A stretch of DNA of 39,670 nt from Bryobacteraceae bacterium (GTDB taxonomy: Bacteria > Acidobacteriota > Terriglobia > Bryobacterales > Bryobacteraceae). The translations under genes were made by a program, and so were the position numbers. The notes beneath the pieces are model-generated. The model made no database searches, was not told where the DNA came from, and worked only from the letters and a program-made list of their open reading frames with translations. The number at the start of each line of letters is the position of its first letter. Position 1 is the stretch's first letter. The stretch lies in NCBI GenBank assembly GCA_023384675.1, contig JAHDVK010000037.1, positions 1 through 39,670 on the forward strand. Reading direction: 5' to 3'. This document shows, in pieces, positions 17,868 through 24,959 of the stretch.

Positions 17868-19826
17868 GTGTTTACCCACCTGGAAGCGGAGACGAGCCGG
17901 GCTCTGGCGGCGTATCTCCAAGAAAAATATGAACTAACGGCGCCGGTTGTCACCGAACAGCCCAAGGACCCCGCCTTCGGCGAACTGGCTCTGCCGGCGG
18001 CATTCGCTCTGGCGAAGCAACTGCGGAAAGCGCCCAAGGCGATTGCCGAGGAACTCGCTGCCGGACTGCGCGGCGTGCCGGGCATCGCGGCCGTTGAGGT
18101 GGCGGGGGCGGGGTATCTGAACCTTCGCTTCGACCGCGGCGCGTATGCCGAGGGCTTGTTGCGGGGCTACGAACGCGCCGGCGCGCCGCCCGCGGGCAAG
18201 GTGATCGTCGAACACACGAATATCAACCCGAATAAAGCGGCGCATATCGGACATTTGCGCAATTCGGTGCTGGGGGACACTTTTGTCCGCATGCTCCGGG
18301 GAGCCGGACGGACGGTGGAAATTCAGAATTATATCGACAATACGGGCGTGCAGGTGGCCGATGTCGTGGTGGGGTTTCGGTACCTGGAAAAGAAGAGCGC
18401 GGAAGAAGTGGCGGCCCTGGCCCGCGCGCCGAAATTCGACTATTATTGCTGGGATTTGTACGCGCGGATGTCGGCCTATTACACCGATAATCCCGAAGCG
18501 ATTCAATGGCGCAGGGACACGCTGCACGCCATCGAGCACGGCGAGGGCGAACTCGCCGCGTTGGGCCATCTGGTGGCCGACGCGATCGTCGAATGCCATC
18601 TGACCACCATGTGGCGGCTGGGCATCGCCTATGACGTGCTGCCGCGCGAGAGCGAGATCCTGCACCTCGCGTTCTGGTCCACCGCGTTCGAGCAGTTGAA
18701 AGAGCGCAAGGCGGTCTATCTCGTCGAGGACGGAAAGAACAAGGGCTGTTGGGTGATGGCCGCGCATCACTTCCGCGACCACGCGGGCGAGGAGGCGGGC
18801 GACGACGACGCCAAGGTGATTGTCCGCTCGAACGGAACGGTGACCTACGTCGGTAAGGACATCGCCTATCAACTCTGGAAATTCGGCCTGCTGGGCAAGG
18901 ATTTTCACTACCGGCCGCTGCGGACCTATCCGGACGGGCACGTGGCGTGGGTGGCGGCTCCGGATGAGGGCGACCCGGCGGCGCCCGGGTTTGGCGGCGG
19001 GACGGAAGTCTATAACGTGATCGATTCGCGGCAGAGCTACCTGCAGGATGTCGTGGTGGCGGGGCTGCGCGCGCTGGGGTATGAGGAGCAGGCGGAGCGC
19101 TCCGTGCATTTCTCTTACGAAATGGTGGCGCTGTCGCCGCGGACGTGCGTCGAGTTGGGGATTCCGCTGTCCGAGGAGGACAAGGCGAAGCCCTATGTGG
19201 AGGTGTCGGGCCGCAAAGGGCTGGGCGTAAAGGCCGACGACCTGATCGACAAGCTGATCGAAAAGGCGAAGGCCGAGGTGGACGCGCGGCACGCGGACAA
19301 GCCGGCCGACGAGCGGCTCCGGGTGGCCACGCAGATCGCCACCGGCGCGCTGCGGTATTTTCTGCTCAAATTCACGCGGAATACGGTGATTGCGTTCGAT
19401 TTACAGGAGGCGCTGAGCTTCGAGGGCGAAACGGGGCCGTATGTCCAATATGCCGCCGTGCGCGCCCGCAATATCCTGCGGAAACTCGAAGAGCGCGGCG
19501 AAACGCTGCCCGATTTCGCGGCCGCGCTGACGGGCGCCTCGCTCGGCCGGCAGCTTGCGGCGGAAGAGTTCTGGCAACTCCTGCTGAACGCTTCAAAGAG
19601 CGAAAAAGCGCTCAAAACGGCGCTCGAAAGCGGCGAACCGGCGCAATTTGCGCGTTATGCGTTCACGCTGGCGCAGGCCTTCAACGCCTTCTATCACGAC
19701 TTCCCGATCCTGGCCGAAAAGGATCCGGAGAAGCGCACCTTCCTGCTATGGCTGGCCTCCTATTTCCACTCTCAGTTGGAGCGGACGCTGGCCATCCTGT
19801 GCATTCCCGCGCCGGACTACATGTAG
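17868..19826 (+). CDS. argS: Arginyl-tRNA synthetase
   Basis: Class I synthetase charging tRNA-Arg. 652 residues, on the long side for the family. Domains: N-terminal additional domain (about 1-105), catalytic core with NINPNKAAHIGHLRN (HIGH at 126-129), and a C-terminal DALR anticodon-binding domain beginning near the FEGETGPYVQYAAVRARNI stretch. The KMSKS position reads VSGRKGLGVKADD, without the first Lys-Met; divergence here is also known in other ArgRS, so activity is not in doubt. GTG 17868 is supported by a TGCTACACT element ending 6 nt upstream. The ECF sigma gene follows 80 bp downstream on the same strand. Confidence 0.95.
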   Translation: MFTHLEAETSRALAAYLQEKYELTAPVVTEQPKDPAFGELALPAAFALAKQLRKAPKAIAEELAAGLRGVPGIAAVEVAGAGYLNLRFDRGAYAEGLLRGYERAGAPPAGKVIVEHTNINPNKAAHIGHLRNSVLGDTFVRMLRGAGRTVEIQNYIDNTGVQVADVVVGFRYLEKKSAEEVAALARAPKFDYYCWDLYARMSAYYTDNPEAIQWRRDTLHAIEHGEGELAALGHLVADAIVECHLTTMWRLGIAYDVLPRESEILHLAFWSTAFEQLKERKAVYLVEDGKNKGCWVMAAHHFRDHAGEEAGDDDAKVIVRSNGTVTYVGKDIAYQLWKFGLLGKDFHYRPLRTYPDGHVAWVAAPDEGDPAAPGFGGGTEVYNVIDSRQSYLQDVVVAGLRALGYEEQAERSVHFSYEMVALSPRTCVELGIPLSEEDKAKPYVEVSGRKGLGVKADDLIDKLIEKAKAEVDARHADKPADERLRVATQIATGALRYFLLKFTRNTVIAFDLQEALSFEGETGPYVQYAAVRARNILRKLEERGETLPDFAAALTGASLGRQLAAEEFWQLLLNASKSEKALKTALESGEPAQFARYAFTLAQAFNAFYHDFPILAEKDPEKRTFLLWLASYFHSQLERTLAILCIPAPDYM

Positions 19827-19842
19827 AAATCGCCGCGCCGGC

Positions 19843-19873
19843 TTCAACGTTTTCGCCCGCGGACACGTATAGA
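19843..19873 (+). promoter_or_regulatory. Possible ECF-type autoregulated promoter
   Basis: TTCAACGTT at 19843 and CGTATAG at 19866 resemble the AAC...CGT two-part pattern of ECF-sigma promoters (17 nt from the C of AAC to the C of CGT). A housekeeping reading (TATAGA at 19868-19873) is also possible. The site lies between argS and the ECF gene. Confidence 0.3.
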
Positions 19874-19906
19874 GTGTCAGTGGTGCATGAGGCCGCGCAG
19901 CTCATC

Positions 19907-20392
19907 ATGACGGGCGAGAACGTGGAGCCGTTCGAAACCCTGCTGCGCACTCATGAACGCCGGGTGCTGCGAGTGGCGTGGCGGATGCTCGGCACGCTCG
20001 AAGATGCCCAGGACGCCGCGCAGGAGGTGTTTCTGAAGCTCCACCGGCACCACCGCCGGGTGGACCGGGTCACCCTCGAGGCGTGGCTCTACCGGACGAC
20101 GGTGAACTGCTGTTATGACGCGCTGCGGAAGCGGCGGCCCGAGGATCGGCTGGCCGTTGAGCCCGCCGCGCCGCCGGAGACCGATCTCGAACGGGACGAG
20201 CGGCGGCGCCTTGTGAGCGAGGGCTTGAAAACGCTGCCTGAACGCGAGCGCGCGGCGGTGGTATTGCGGGAAATCGAAGGGCTTTCGACGGCCGAAGTGG
20301 CGGCGGCGCTGGGCACGAGCGAGGTGACGGTCCGCAGCCAGGTGTCGATGGGCAAGGCGCGGCTGAAGAAGTGGCTGGAGGGCAGGCGATGA
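19907..20392 (+). CDS. ECF-family RNA polymerase sigma factor
   Basis: 161 residues from ATG 19907. Sigma region 2 is residues 8-75 (RVAWRMLGTLEDAQDAAQEVF, then AWLYRTTVNCCYDALRK), and region 4 is about 105-158 with a helix-turn-helix (LSTAEVAAALGTSEVTVRSQV). There is no region 3, as expected for the ECF group. GTG codons at 19874, 19880 and 19883 in the same frame are alternative starts lying closer to the predicted promoter. Its TGA overlaps the next gene's ATG (ATGA at 20389-20392), so sigma factor and membrane partner are translationally coupled, the usual layout for sigma/anti-sigma pairs. The target regulon is unknown. Confidence 0.88.
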   Translation: MTGENVEPFETLLRTHERRVLRVAWRMLGTLEDAQDAAQEVFLKLHRHHRRVDRVTLEAWLYRTTVNCCYDALRKRRPEDRLAVEPAAPPETDLERDERRRLVSEGLKTLPERERAAVVLREIEGLSTAEVAAALGTSEVTVRSQVSMGKARLKKWLEGRR

Positions 20393-20793
20393 AGTGGACG
20401 GACGAGGATCTGGATCTGGCGCTGCGGGAATTGGGCGACGAGGATGTGCCGGCGGCGGCGCTGGCGGAGGTGCGGTCGCGGGTGCTGGAGCGGGTGAAGA
20501 GGCCGCGCGTGCGGTGGTGGATGTGGGCTTGGGCGCCGGCGGCTGCGGCGGTGGTTGCAGTGCTTTTGTGGCCGAAACCGGTGGATGTGGCGCCGCCGCC
20601 GCGGGTGGCCAAGGCGCCGGCGGTGGTGGAGGCGGCGTGGGTGGGGACGGAGAAGCGCAAGGCGGCGCCGGTGCAACGCGAACGCCCGCTGCTGGAGGCG
20701 ACGGATATCCCAGGGCTGGTCCGCGTGGCCACCCGCGACCCGAACATCATCATTTATTGGAGTTTTGACAACGGCGAAGGAGACGAGGAATGA
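20389..20793 (+). CDS. Single-pass membrane protein, candidate anti-sigma factor
   Basis: 134 residues. A short acidic and helical cytoplasmic part (1-42) is followed by one hydrophobic segment (about 43-61, Trp/Ala-rich) and a Pro/Ala-rich periplasmic tail ending in a strand-like IIIYWSF. No zinc-binding HxxxCxxC motif is seen, so it is not a ZAS-type anti-sigma; the assignment rests on topology and on coupling to the ECF gene. GGAGGG precedes the ATG, and it overlaps both neighbours by ATGA. Codon use is extremely GC-rich, as in the rest of the operon. Confidence 0.65.
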   Translation: MKWTDEDLDLALRELGDEDVPAAALAEVRSRVLERVKRPRVRWWMWAWAPAAAAVVAVLLWPKPVDVAPPPRVAKAPAVVEAAWVGTEKRKAAPVQRERPLLEATDIPGLVRVATRDPNIIIYWSFDNGEGDEE

Positions 20794-21524
20794 GAAACGC
20801 GATTCTGATCTTGATGGCGGCGGCGCTAGCTGCGCCGGCGCAGGACGCCCCGAAACCACAACCCCCCGCGCGGCAACCGGGCGTCAACCACATCCAACGT
20901 GTCTACCAGGTTCAGCACGCCGATGTGGATGAACTCTATCGGCTCGTCTTCACCAGCCCTGGACAGGGCCAAACACCCGTGCTCCGATCCAGCGCGGCGC
21001 TCCGGGCCATCACGGTCTATGGAACGCCATCAGAAGTCGACACCATCATGGCCTCCCTCAAGGCACTCGACGTCCCCGGCCGGGCGGCCCCCATTACGGG
21101 CCGGAACACCTTTGAACTCACCTGCTACATCCTCCTCGCCGCGCCGGACGGGGAAGTGGAAGGATCGCCGCTGCCCAGCGCCCTGAAAGGCGTAGCCACC
21201 GAATTGGAACGCACTTTCGGTTTAAGTCAGATCCGGATGATCGAAGCTGCCGTCCTCAGGGTGGGACTACGGGAGAACAATAATCTGTCCGGGAATCTGG
21301 GCTCCATGGGCACATACTCCCTCTTTGTGATGGACTCCACTCTGGAAGTTTCGCGGGCCCGACTGAGGTCGGTTACACTCAAAATGCTAATGGGCGAGGG
21401 CAAGCAGGTCGTCATCTCCAGCAGCGCCAACCTCGAACCCGGCAAACTGGTCGTCGTCGGCAAAGCAGGCGTCACCGGCTCCAAACTCTCCGTCATCCAG
21501 GTCCTCTCCGCGCGGATGGATTGA
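20790..21524 (+). CDS. Secreted protein with secretin N-domain-like fold
   Basis: 244 residues with a cleavable signal peptide (MRNAILILMAAALAAPAQD). Residues about 35-95 (RVYQVQHADVDELYRLVF, then ITVYGTPSEVDTIMASLKALD) resemble the small alpha/beta N-domain repeats of secretins (NolW/N1 type). The remaining half (about 108-244) is beta-rich and ends in SKLSVIQVLSA. It is far too short to form a secretin channel, so it is at most a free N-domain protein. ATG 20790 overlaps the upstream stop and has GGAG-like purines upstream. As third gene of the ECF operon it may be the sensor input or a regulated product. Confidence 0.6.
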   Translation: MRNAILILMAAALAAPAQDAPKPQPPARQPGVNHIQRVYQVQHADVDELYRLVFTSPGQGQTPVLRSSAALRAITVYGTPSEVDTIMASLKALDVPGRAAPITGRNTFELTCYILLAAPDGEVEGSPLPSALKGVATELERTFGLSQIRMIEAAVLRVGLRENNNLSGNLGSMGTYSLFVMDSTLEVSRARLRSVTLKMLMGEGKQVVISSSANLEPGKLVVVGKAGVTGSKLSVIQVLSARMD

Positions 21525-21531
21525 GGGCCGA

Positions 21532-21569
21532 GTATCCCGTTTGACGGAATACGCCTGGCGGAATAAACT
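21532..21569 (+). promoter_or_regulatory. higBA promoter and operator
   Basis: The inverted repeat GTATCCCGT (21532-21540), TTG, ACGGAATAC (21544-21552) matches at 8 of 9 positions. It overlaps a promoter, TTGACG (21541-21546), 17 bp, TAAACT (21564-21569). The predicted start at 21576 is 2 nt before the GTG of higB. Placement over the -35 is what autorepression by HigA predicts. Confidence 0.6.
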
Positions 21570-21577
21570 GAAGACAG

Positions 21578-21856
21578 GTGATTCGCTCTTTCCGCTGTGA
21601 AGCGACCCGGTCATTGTTCAACGATGCACGGGTTCGCCAATTCGCCTCCATTGAGAGAGTAGCGAGGCGGCAGCTGATGTTGCTGGACGCGGCCAGACGC
21701 CTTGACGATCTTCGCAACCCTCCGGGCAATCGGCTGGAGCAGTTGCTGGGTTCCAGGAGTGGGCAGCATAGCATCCGGATCAACGATCAATGGCGAATCC
21801 GTTTCGAATGGCACGATGGCGAGGCGCACAATGTGGAGATTGTGGATTACCACTGA
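21578..21856 (+). CDS. higB: HigB-type toxin (RelE/ParE superfamily)
   Basis: 92 residues. The C-terminal half follows the HigB pattern closely: RSGQHSIRINDQWRIRFEW and then a VEIVDYH terminus. Family members are ribosome-dependent mRNA endonucleases whose activity is held by HigA. GTG 21578 is the only sensible start (VIRSFRCEATRSLFND) and sits almost at the predicted transcription start. Toxin-first order with the antitoxin 6 bp downstream is the standard higBA layout. All core residues look intact. Confidence 0.85.
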   Translation: MIRSFRCEATRSLFNDARVRQFASIERVARRQLMLLDAARRLDDLRNPPGNRLEQLLGSRSGQHSIRINDQWRIRFEWHDGEAHNVEIVDYH

Positions 21857-21862
21857 GTGAAC

Positions 21863-22171
21863 ATGGCGAGAACAAAGCAGCAACTGACACCCATCCATCC
21901 GGGCGAAATTCTGTGGGAAGAGTTCATGCAGCCGATGGGGTTGAGCATCAACCGGCTGGCTCGGGATTTGCACGTGCCGCCTACGCGGGTCCATGCGATT
22001 GTGCACGGGGAGCGCGGGATTTCGGCGGATACGGCGCTGCGTCTGGAAGCCTACTTCGGCGTCAGCGCGGAGACGTGGATCGCTCTCCAGGCCAACCATG
22101 ACCTGCGCGTGGCGCGGCGCGAGTCGGGTGAAGCCGTGCGGAAGTCGGTCCGCAAGCGGGAAGCGGCCTGA
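21863..22171 (+). CDS. higA: HigA-type antitoxin
   Basis: 102 residues with an Xre-type helix-turn-helix (SINRLARDLHVPPTRVHAIVHGERGISADTALRL split over about 28-65), preceded by the HigA hallmark HPGEILWEEF. It binds HigB and represses its own operon in characterised systems; the inverted repeat at 21532-21552 is the likely site. ATG 21863 is preferred, and GTG 21857 (two codons earlier) is possible. Convergent with the downstream isomerase-like gene, with 4 bp between stops. Confidence 0.87.
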   Translation: MARTKQQLTPIHPGEILWEEFMQPMGLSINRLARDLHVPPTRVHAIVHGERGISADTALRLEAYFGVSAETWIALQANHDLRVARRESGEAVRKSVRKREAA

Positions 22172-22175
22172 CGGG

Positions 22176-23684
22176 TCAGGTGCGGTCCAGGTCGAGCCAC
22201 GTGATGCCGGCCTTGCGGAGGGCGTAGCCCACTTCGCGGTTCCAGTCGCCGTAGGCGGTCATCCAGTGGAAGCCGCGCATCTCCTCGGCGAGGCGTTCGT
22301 CGCCGCAGTTATAGCCCACGTCGATTTGCGAACGGCAGATGGGCAGGAAGGGGTTCGCGGCGATCTGCCCGGTGAAGCCCACCCAGCGGCGGGCGCTGAA
22401 GTCCGGAATCAGGTTGGTGACCTTGTGGCCCAACTGCATCTCAACCTTCGGCGCGGCCCCGTAATCGGATTCGAAGTGGGTGAGCAGGCGCACGGGTTCG
22501 GCGCTCTGGCCGTCCATGCGGCGCGGCGCGGTGCAATGCGCGAGCGTGATCAGGCCATCGTGTGGATACGTCGGGTCGTTCAGGAACACCGGCATATTCG
22601 AGATGGCGTTGAGCAGGATGCCGGAGGGGATCACGGCGAAATCCGATTCGCAGAACGCCAGCGCGCCTTCGTCGTTCAACAGGCTCAGCGTAAGGCACGC
22701 CGTGGTTTCGCCGATCGGCATGATGGTGGACATGCAGTTGTTCACCGTGATGGCGTCGGCGCGCTGTTCGCGGAGGATGGCGCGGAAGACATCGGTGAGC
22801 AGGAAGGCGTTCTCGACGGCGTCGCGGGAGCATTCGAGCTTCACGTTCTTTTCCCCGAGGTAATCGGCGGCGCGCAGGCGGGCCGTGCGCATCAGGGCAT
22901 CGCTCGACTTGGCGGCGATCATGCGGGTACGAAGATCGTCGTAGGTGAAGTCCACGAGGTCCATATTCCAGATCTCGCGGGCCAGTCGCGGAGATTCACG
23001 GCCGCCGCGGCCCCAGCCGGAGGCTCCGCCGATGCACACGACTTTGCGGCCCATGGTCTGCTTCACGCCGGCGAGCGCGCGCAGCCGCAGGAGCAGTTCA
23101 TCGGAGCGGTCCACCACGACGTCGGCCGTGGAAATGTTGTTCTCGCCCCATTCGTCCACGGTTTTTCGAAGGAAGCGTGGGGAGACGATCTCGTACCATT
23201 CGTACACCGGACCCGAACGGTGGCGGACGAAGAGGATGGTCCAGGGATTGGTAGCCGTGAGGGATTCGAGCCAGGTAGCAGGACCGGTGGCGGCGTAGAG
23301 CAGCAGGACATCGTGATCGCCCTGGCCGCGGGTCTTCGCCTCTTCGGCGGTCGAGGCGGTTCGCAGAGGCAGGAACTCGATTCCGCACGGCCCGGCGCAA
23401 TCGAGAGCGGCGAGTTCATCCTGGATGCGCGCCTTTTCTTCGGCGACTTCGGTTTCGGTGAACAGGCCTCCCCAAGGCCGCCAGGAGGTTTGCGGGCGGC
23501 GCTTGTAGATCTGATACACGAGCACGGGCTGGACGCGCAACGTGCTCCGGATCGCTTCGACAGGCCCTTCTTCCTTTGCGGGCTGCTGGGCGAAAGCGGC
23601 GGGCGCGGCGGCAATGGAAGCAAAGAGTTGCCTGCGCGAGAGTCCGCAGCAGGCGTGACAGGAAGCACAGTGTATTGCGGACAT
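22176..23684 (-). CDS. Tat-signal protein of the fucose/arabinose isomerase fold
   Basis: 502 residues. The N-terminus has a twin-arginine signal (SRRQLFASIAAAPAAFAQ, 16-33) preceded by a short Cys-rich stretch (CASCHACC). The rest resembles L-fucose isomerase-like proteins: an N-terminal alpha/beta part, VVCIGGASGWGRGG near the centre, and a C-terminal domain with CMSTIMPIGETTACLTLSLLNDEGALAFCESD. Sugar isomerases are normally cytoplasmic, so export is unusual and the substrate is unknown; a periplasmic sugar-binding or oligomeric role is equally possible. ATG 23684 lies 6 nt after a TATCAT element, so the mRNA may be leaderless. Convergent with higA. Confidence 0.65.
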   Translation of the reverse strand: MSAIHCASCHACCGLSRRQLFASIAAAPAAFAQQPAKEEGPVEAIRSTLRVQPVLVYQIYKRRPQTSWRPWGGLFTETEVAEEKARIQDELAALDCAGPCGIEFLPLRTASTAEEAKTRGQGDHDVLLLYAATGPATWLESLTATNPWTILFVRHRSGPVYEWYEIVSPRFLRKTVDEWGENNISTADVVVDRSDELLLRLRALAGVKQTMGRKVVCIGGASGWGRGGRESPRLAREIWNMDLVDFTYDDLRTRMIAAKSSDALMRTARLRAADYLGEKNVKLECSRDAVENAFLLTDVFRAILREQRADAITVNNCMSTIMPIGETTACLTLSLLNDEGALAFCESDFAVIPSGILLNAISNMPVFLNDPTYPHDGLITLAHCTAPRRMDGQSAEPVRLLTHFESDYGAAPKVEMQLGHKVTNLIPDFSARRWVGFTGQIAANPFLPICRSQIDVGYNCGDERLAEEMRGFHWMTAYGDWNREVGYALRKAGITWLDLDRT

Positions 23685-23690
23685 GGCGGT

Positions 23691-23696
23691 ATGATA
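23691..23696 (-). promoter_or_regulatory. -10 element of the Tat-isomerase-like gene, leaderless
   Basis: Minus strand TATCAT, 6 nt, then ATG 23684. Standard geometry puts the first transcribed base on the A of ATG. No clear -35. Confidence 0.45.
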
Positions 23697-23731
23697 TTGA
23701 CACCGCGCGCGCTGGTGCGCAAGGGGGATGT

Positions 23732-24034
23732 TCAGGCTGCGGCGATGGGCTGGATGTCCGCTTCGATTTGGGGCAATGCGGCTCGGGCGACGTCGAGATC
23801 GTAGTCCGACTGGAGGCGCAGCCAGAACTCCGGCGAGGTAGCGAAATAGCGGGCCAGCCGCAGAGCCGTGTCCGGACTGATGGCCCGGCGCTCATGCACG
23901 ATTTCGCTGATGCGGGTGGCGGGGACGCGGAGATCCCTTGCGAGGCGGTTGATCCCAAGTCCGAAGTCCGCCATGAACTGGTCACGGAGAATTTCGCCAG
24001 GATGGAGGGGTTGACGGTTGGGTTTGGAGGGCAC
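23732..24034 (-). CDS. Orphan HigA-type antitoxin/regulator
   Basis: 100 residues from GTG 24034, with the HigA signature LHPGEILRDQF and an Xre helix-turn-helix (GINRLARDLRVPATRISEIV). It is related to, but clearly distinct from, the HigA at 21863. No HigB gene is next to it: the upstream DNA is occupied by a divergent AlbA-type gene, and the upstream in-frame codons (to 24124) show no HigB C-terminus. A minus-strand TATGCT preceded by TGG (24052-24047) is a fair extended -10 giving a leader of about 6 nt. It may be a solo regulator of itself and of the divergent gene. Confidence 0.8.
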   Translation of the reverse strand: MPSKPNRQPLHPGEILRDQFMADFGLGINRLARDLRVPATRISEIVHERRAISPDTALRLARYFATSPEFWLRLQSDYDLDVARAALPQIEADIQPIAAA

Positions 24035-24046
24035 GAGTACCTCGCC

Positions 24047-24082
24047 AGCATACCAGTCTCTCGGGGCGCCAGTCTCTCGGGG
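24047..24082. promoter_or_regulatory. Direct repeat and -10 between orphan higA and the AlbA gene
   Basis: The 14-bp CCAGTCTCTCGGGG occurs at 24053-24066 and 24069-24082, a 16-bp period. The first copy abuts the orphan higA extended -10 (TGGTATGCT on the minus strand, 24055-24047). The pair lies wholly within the 79-bp region separating the two divergent start codons, so it is a candidate site for control of both genes. Confidence 0.5.
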
Positions 24083-24113
24083 GCGCTTCCATATTGGTGG
24101 AATCGATGACAGA

Positions 24114-24863
24114 ATGACTCTCATGAATGAGAGACAAGCAGGGATAGACCTTTCCGATCAGGATATCCTTCGACGGCTAGCCGATACGGAGGACAATTTC
24201 AGCGAGCGCAAGACATTCGGAGATATTGGCAAAGATGCAGCAAAGACGGTCTGCGCGTTTGCAAATTCAGCACCAGTTGGTTATCCGTGCCTACTGTTTG
24301 TCGGTGTCAGAAATGACGGATCTCTGGAGAACAAAGGCGACGCTGAACTCGACAACTCGCAGAAAACAATTAGCGATAAATGTAAGGTTATATATCCGCC
24401 TCTTTACATGCTGCAGAAGTGCATTAAGACGCCGGCAGGAGAATCAGTGCTCGCCGTGATTATTCCTGGAAGCGGCAATCGACCCCATTTTACAGGGCGC
24501 TCATACGTGCGGCGGGGGTCGGAATCAATAGAGGCCTCAGACCAGATGTTTGGTGACTTGATTGCTGAGCGCAACAGCAAAACGTATTTTCTCCGGAAGT
24601 GGATTGGACGAGTAATTATAGTCTCACTCGCAAAGATCACACAAAGCGGACCAGTCCTCAGCGACCACCTGTGCAAGTTCATCGACTGCAACCAATTCTA
24701 TCTAACCTACAGAGACTCCCCTGACGACACAGGCCCCCTCGTGAGTTGGCCGTTGAGCAGATTTGAAATCTCGTATGACCACACCTTCGATGTACTTAGG
24801 CTAATAGAAAATGTGGGTGGCGCTCAGGACTACTCTCGGGGACCTGCGTGCTGGACAGTTTGA
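24114..24863 (+). CDS. Schlafen/AlbA_2-domain protein, low GC
   Basis: 249 residues from ATG 24114 (ATG 24123 is an alternative). The N-terminal 140 residues fit the AlbA_2 (Schlafen AlbA-like) pattern: an acidic NFSERKTFGD start, AVCAFANS-like helix (KTVCAFANSAPVGYPCLLFVGV) split by strand, and SYVRRGSESIEAS near 127-139. A C-terminal part of about 100 residues (from ERNSKTYFLRKW) is unrecognised. GC content falls to about 35-50% here against about 65% around it, which points to horizontal transfer. AlbA_2 proteins include predicted nucleases, regulators and anti-phage effectors; which applies is open. It is divergent from the orphan HigA gene. Confidence 0.7.
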   Translation: MTLMNERQAGIDLSDQDILRRLADTEDNFSERKTFGDIGKDAAKTVCAFANSAPVGYPCLLFVGVRNDGSLENKGDAELDNSQKTISDKCKVIYPPLYMLQKCIKTPAGESVLAVIIPGSGNRPHFTGRSYVRRGSESIEASDQMFGDLIAERNSKTYFLRKWIGRVIIVSLAKITQSGPVLSDHLCKFIDCNQFYLTYRDSPDDTGPLVSWPLSRFEISYDHTFDVLRLIENVGGAQDYSRGPACWTV

Positions 24864-24959
24864 AAAGCAATTCTTAGATTTGCCAGAGGTCGCTTGGTTT
24901 TCCGACGATGATCCGCTCACAACCGTACGAATTGCGATACAGTGATCTCTTTCAGCCCT

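Noticed and set aside
17934-19292. 452-codon minus-strand frame opposite argS
   Set aside because: Antisense shadow of a conserved gene, without any family motif.
21993-23804. 603-codon plus-strand frame across higA and opposite the Tat-isomerase-like gene
   Set aside because: It overlaps two well-supported genes and has the composition of an antisense frame.
24035-24124. HigB remnant upstream of the orphan higA
   Set aside because: The in-frame codons show no HigB C-terminal pattern such as VEIVDYH, and the region is better explained as a control region.
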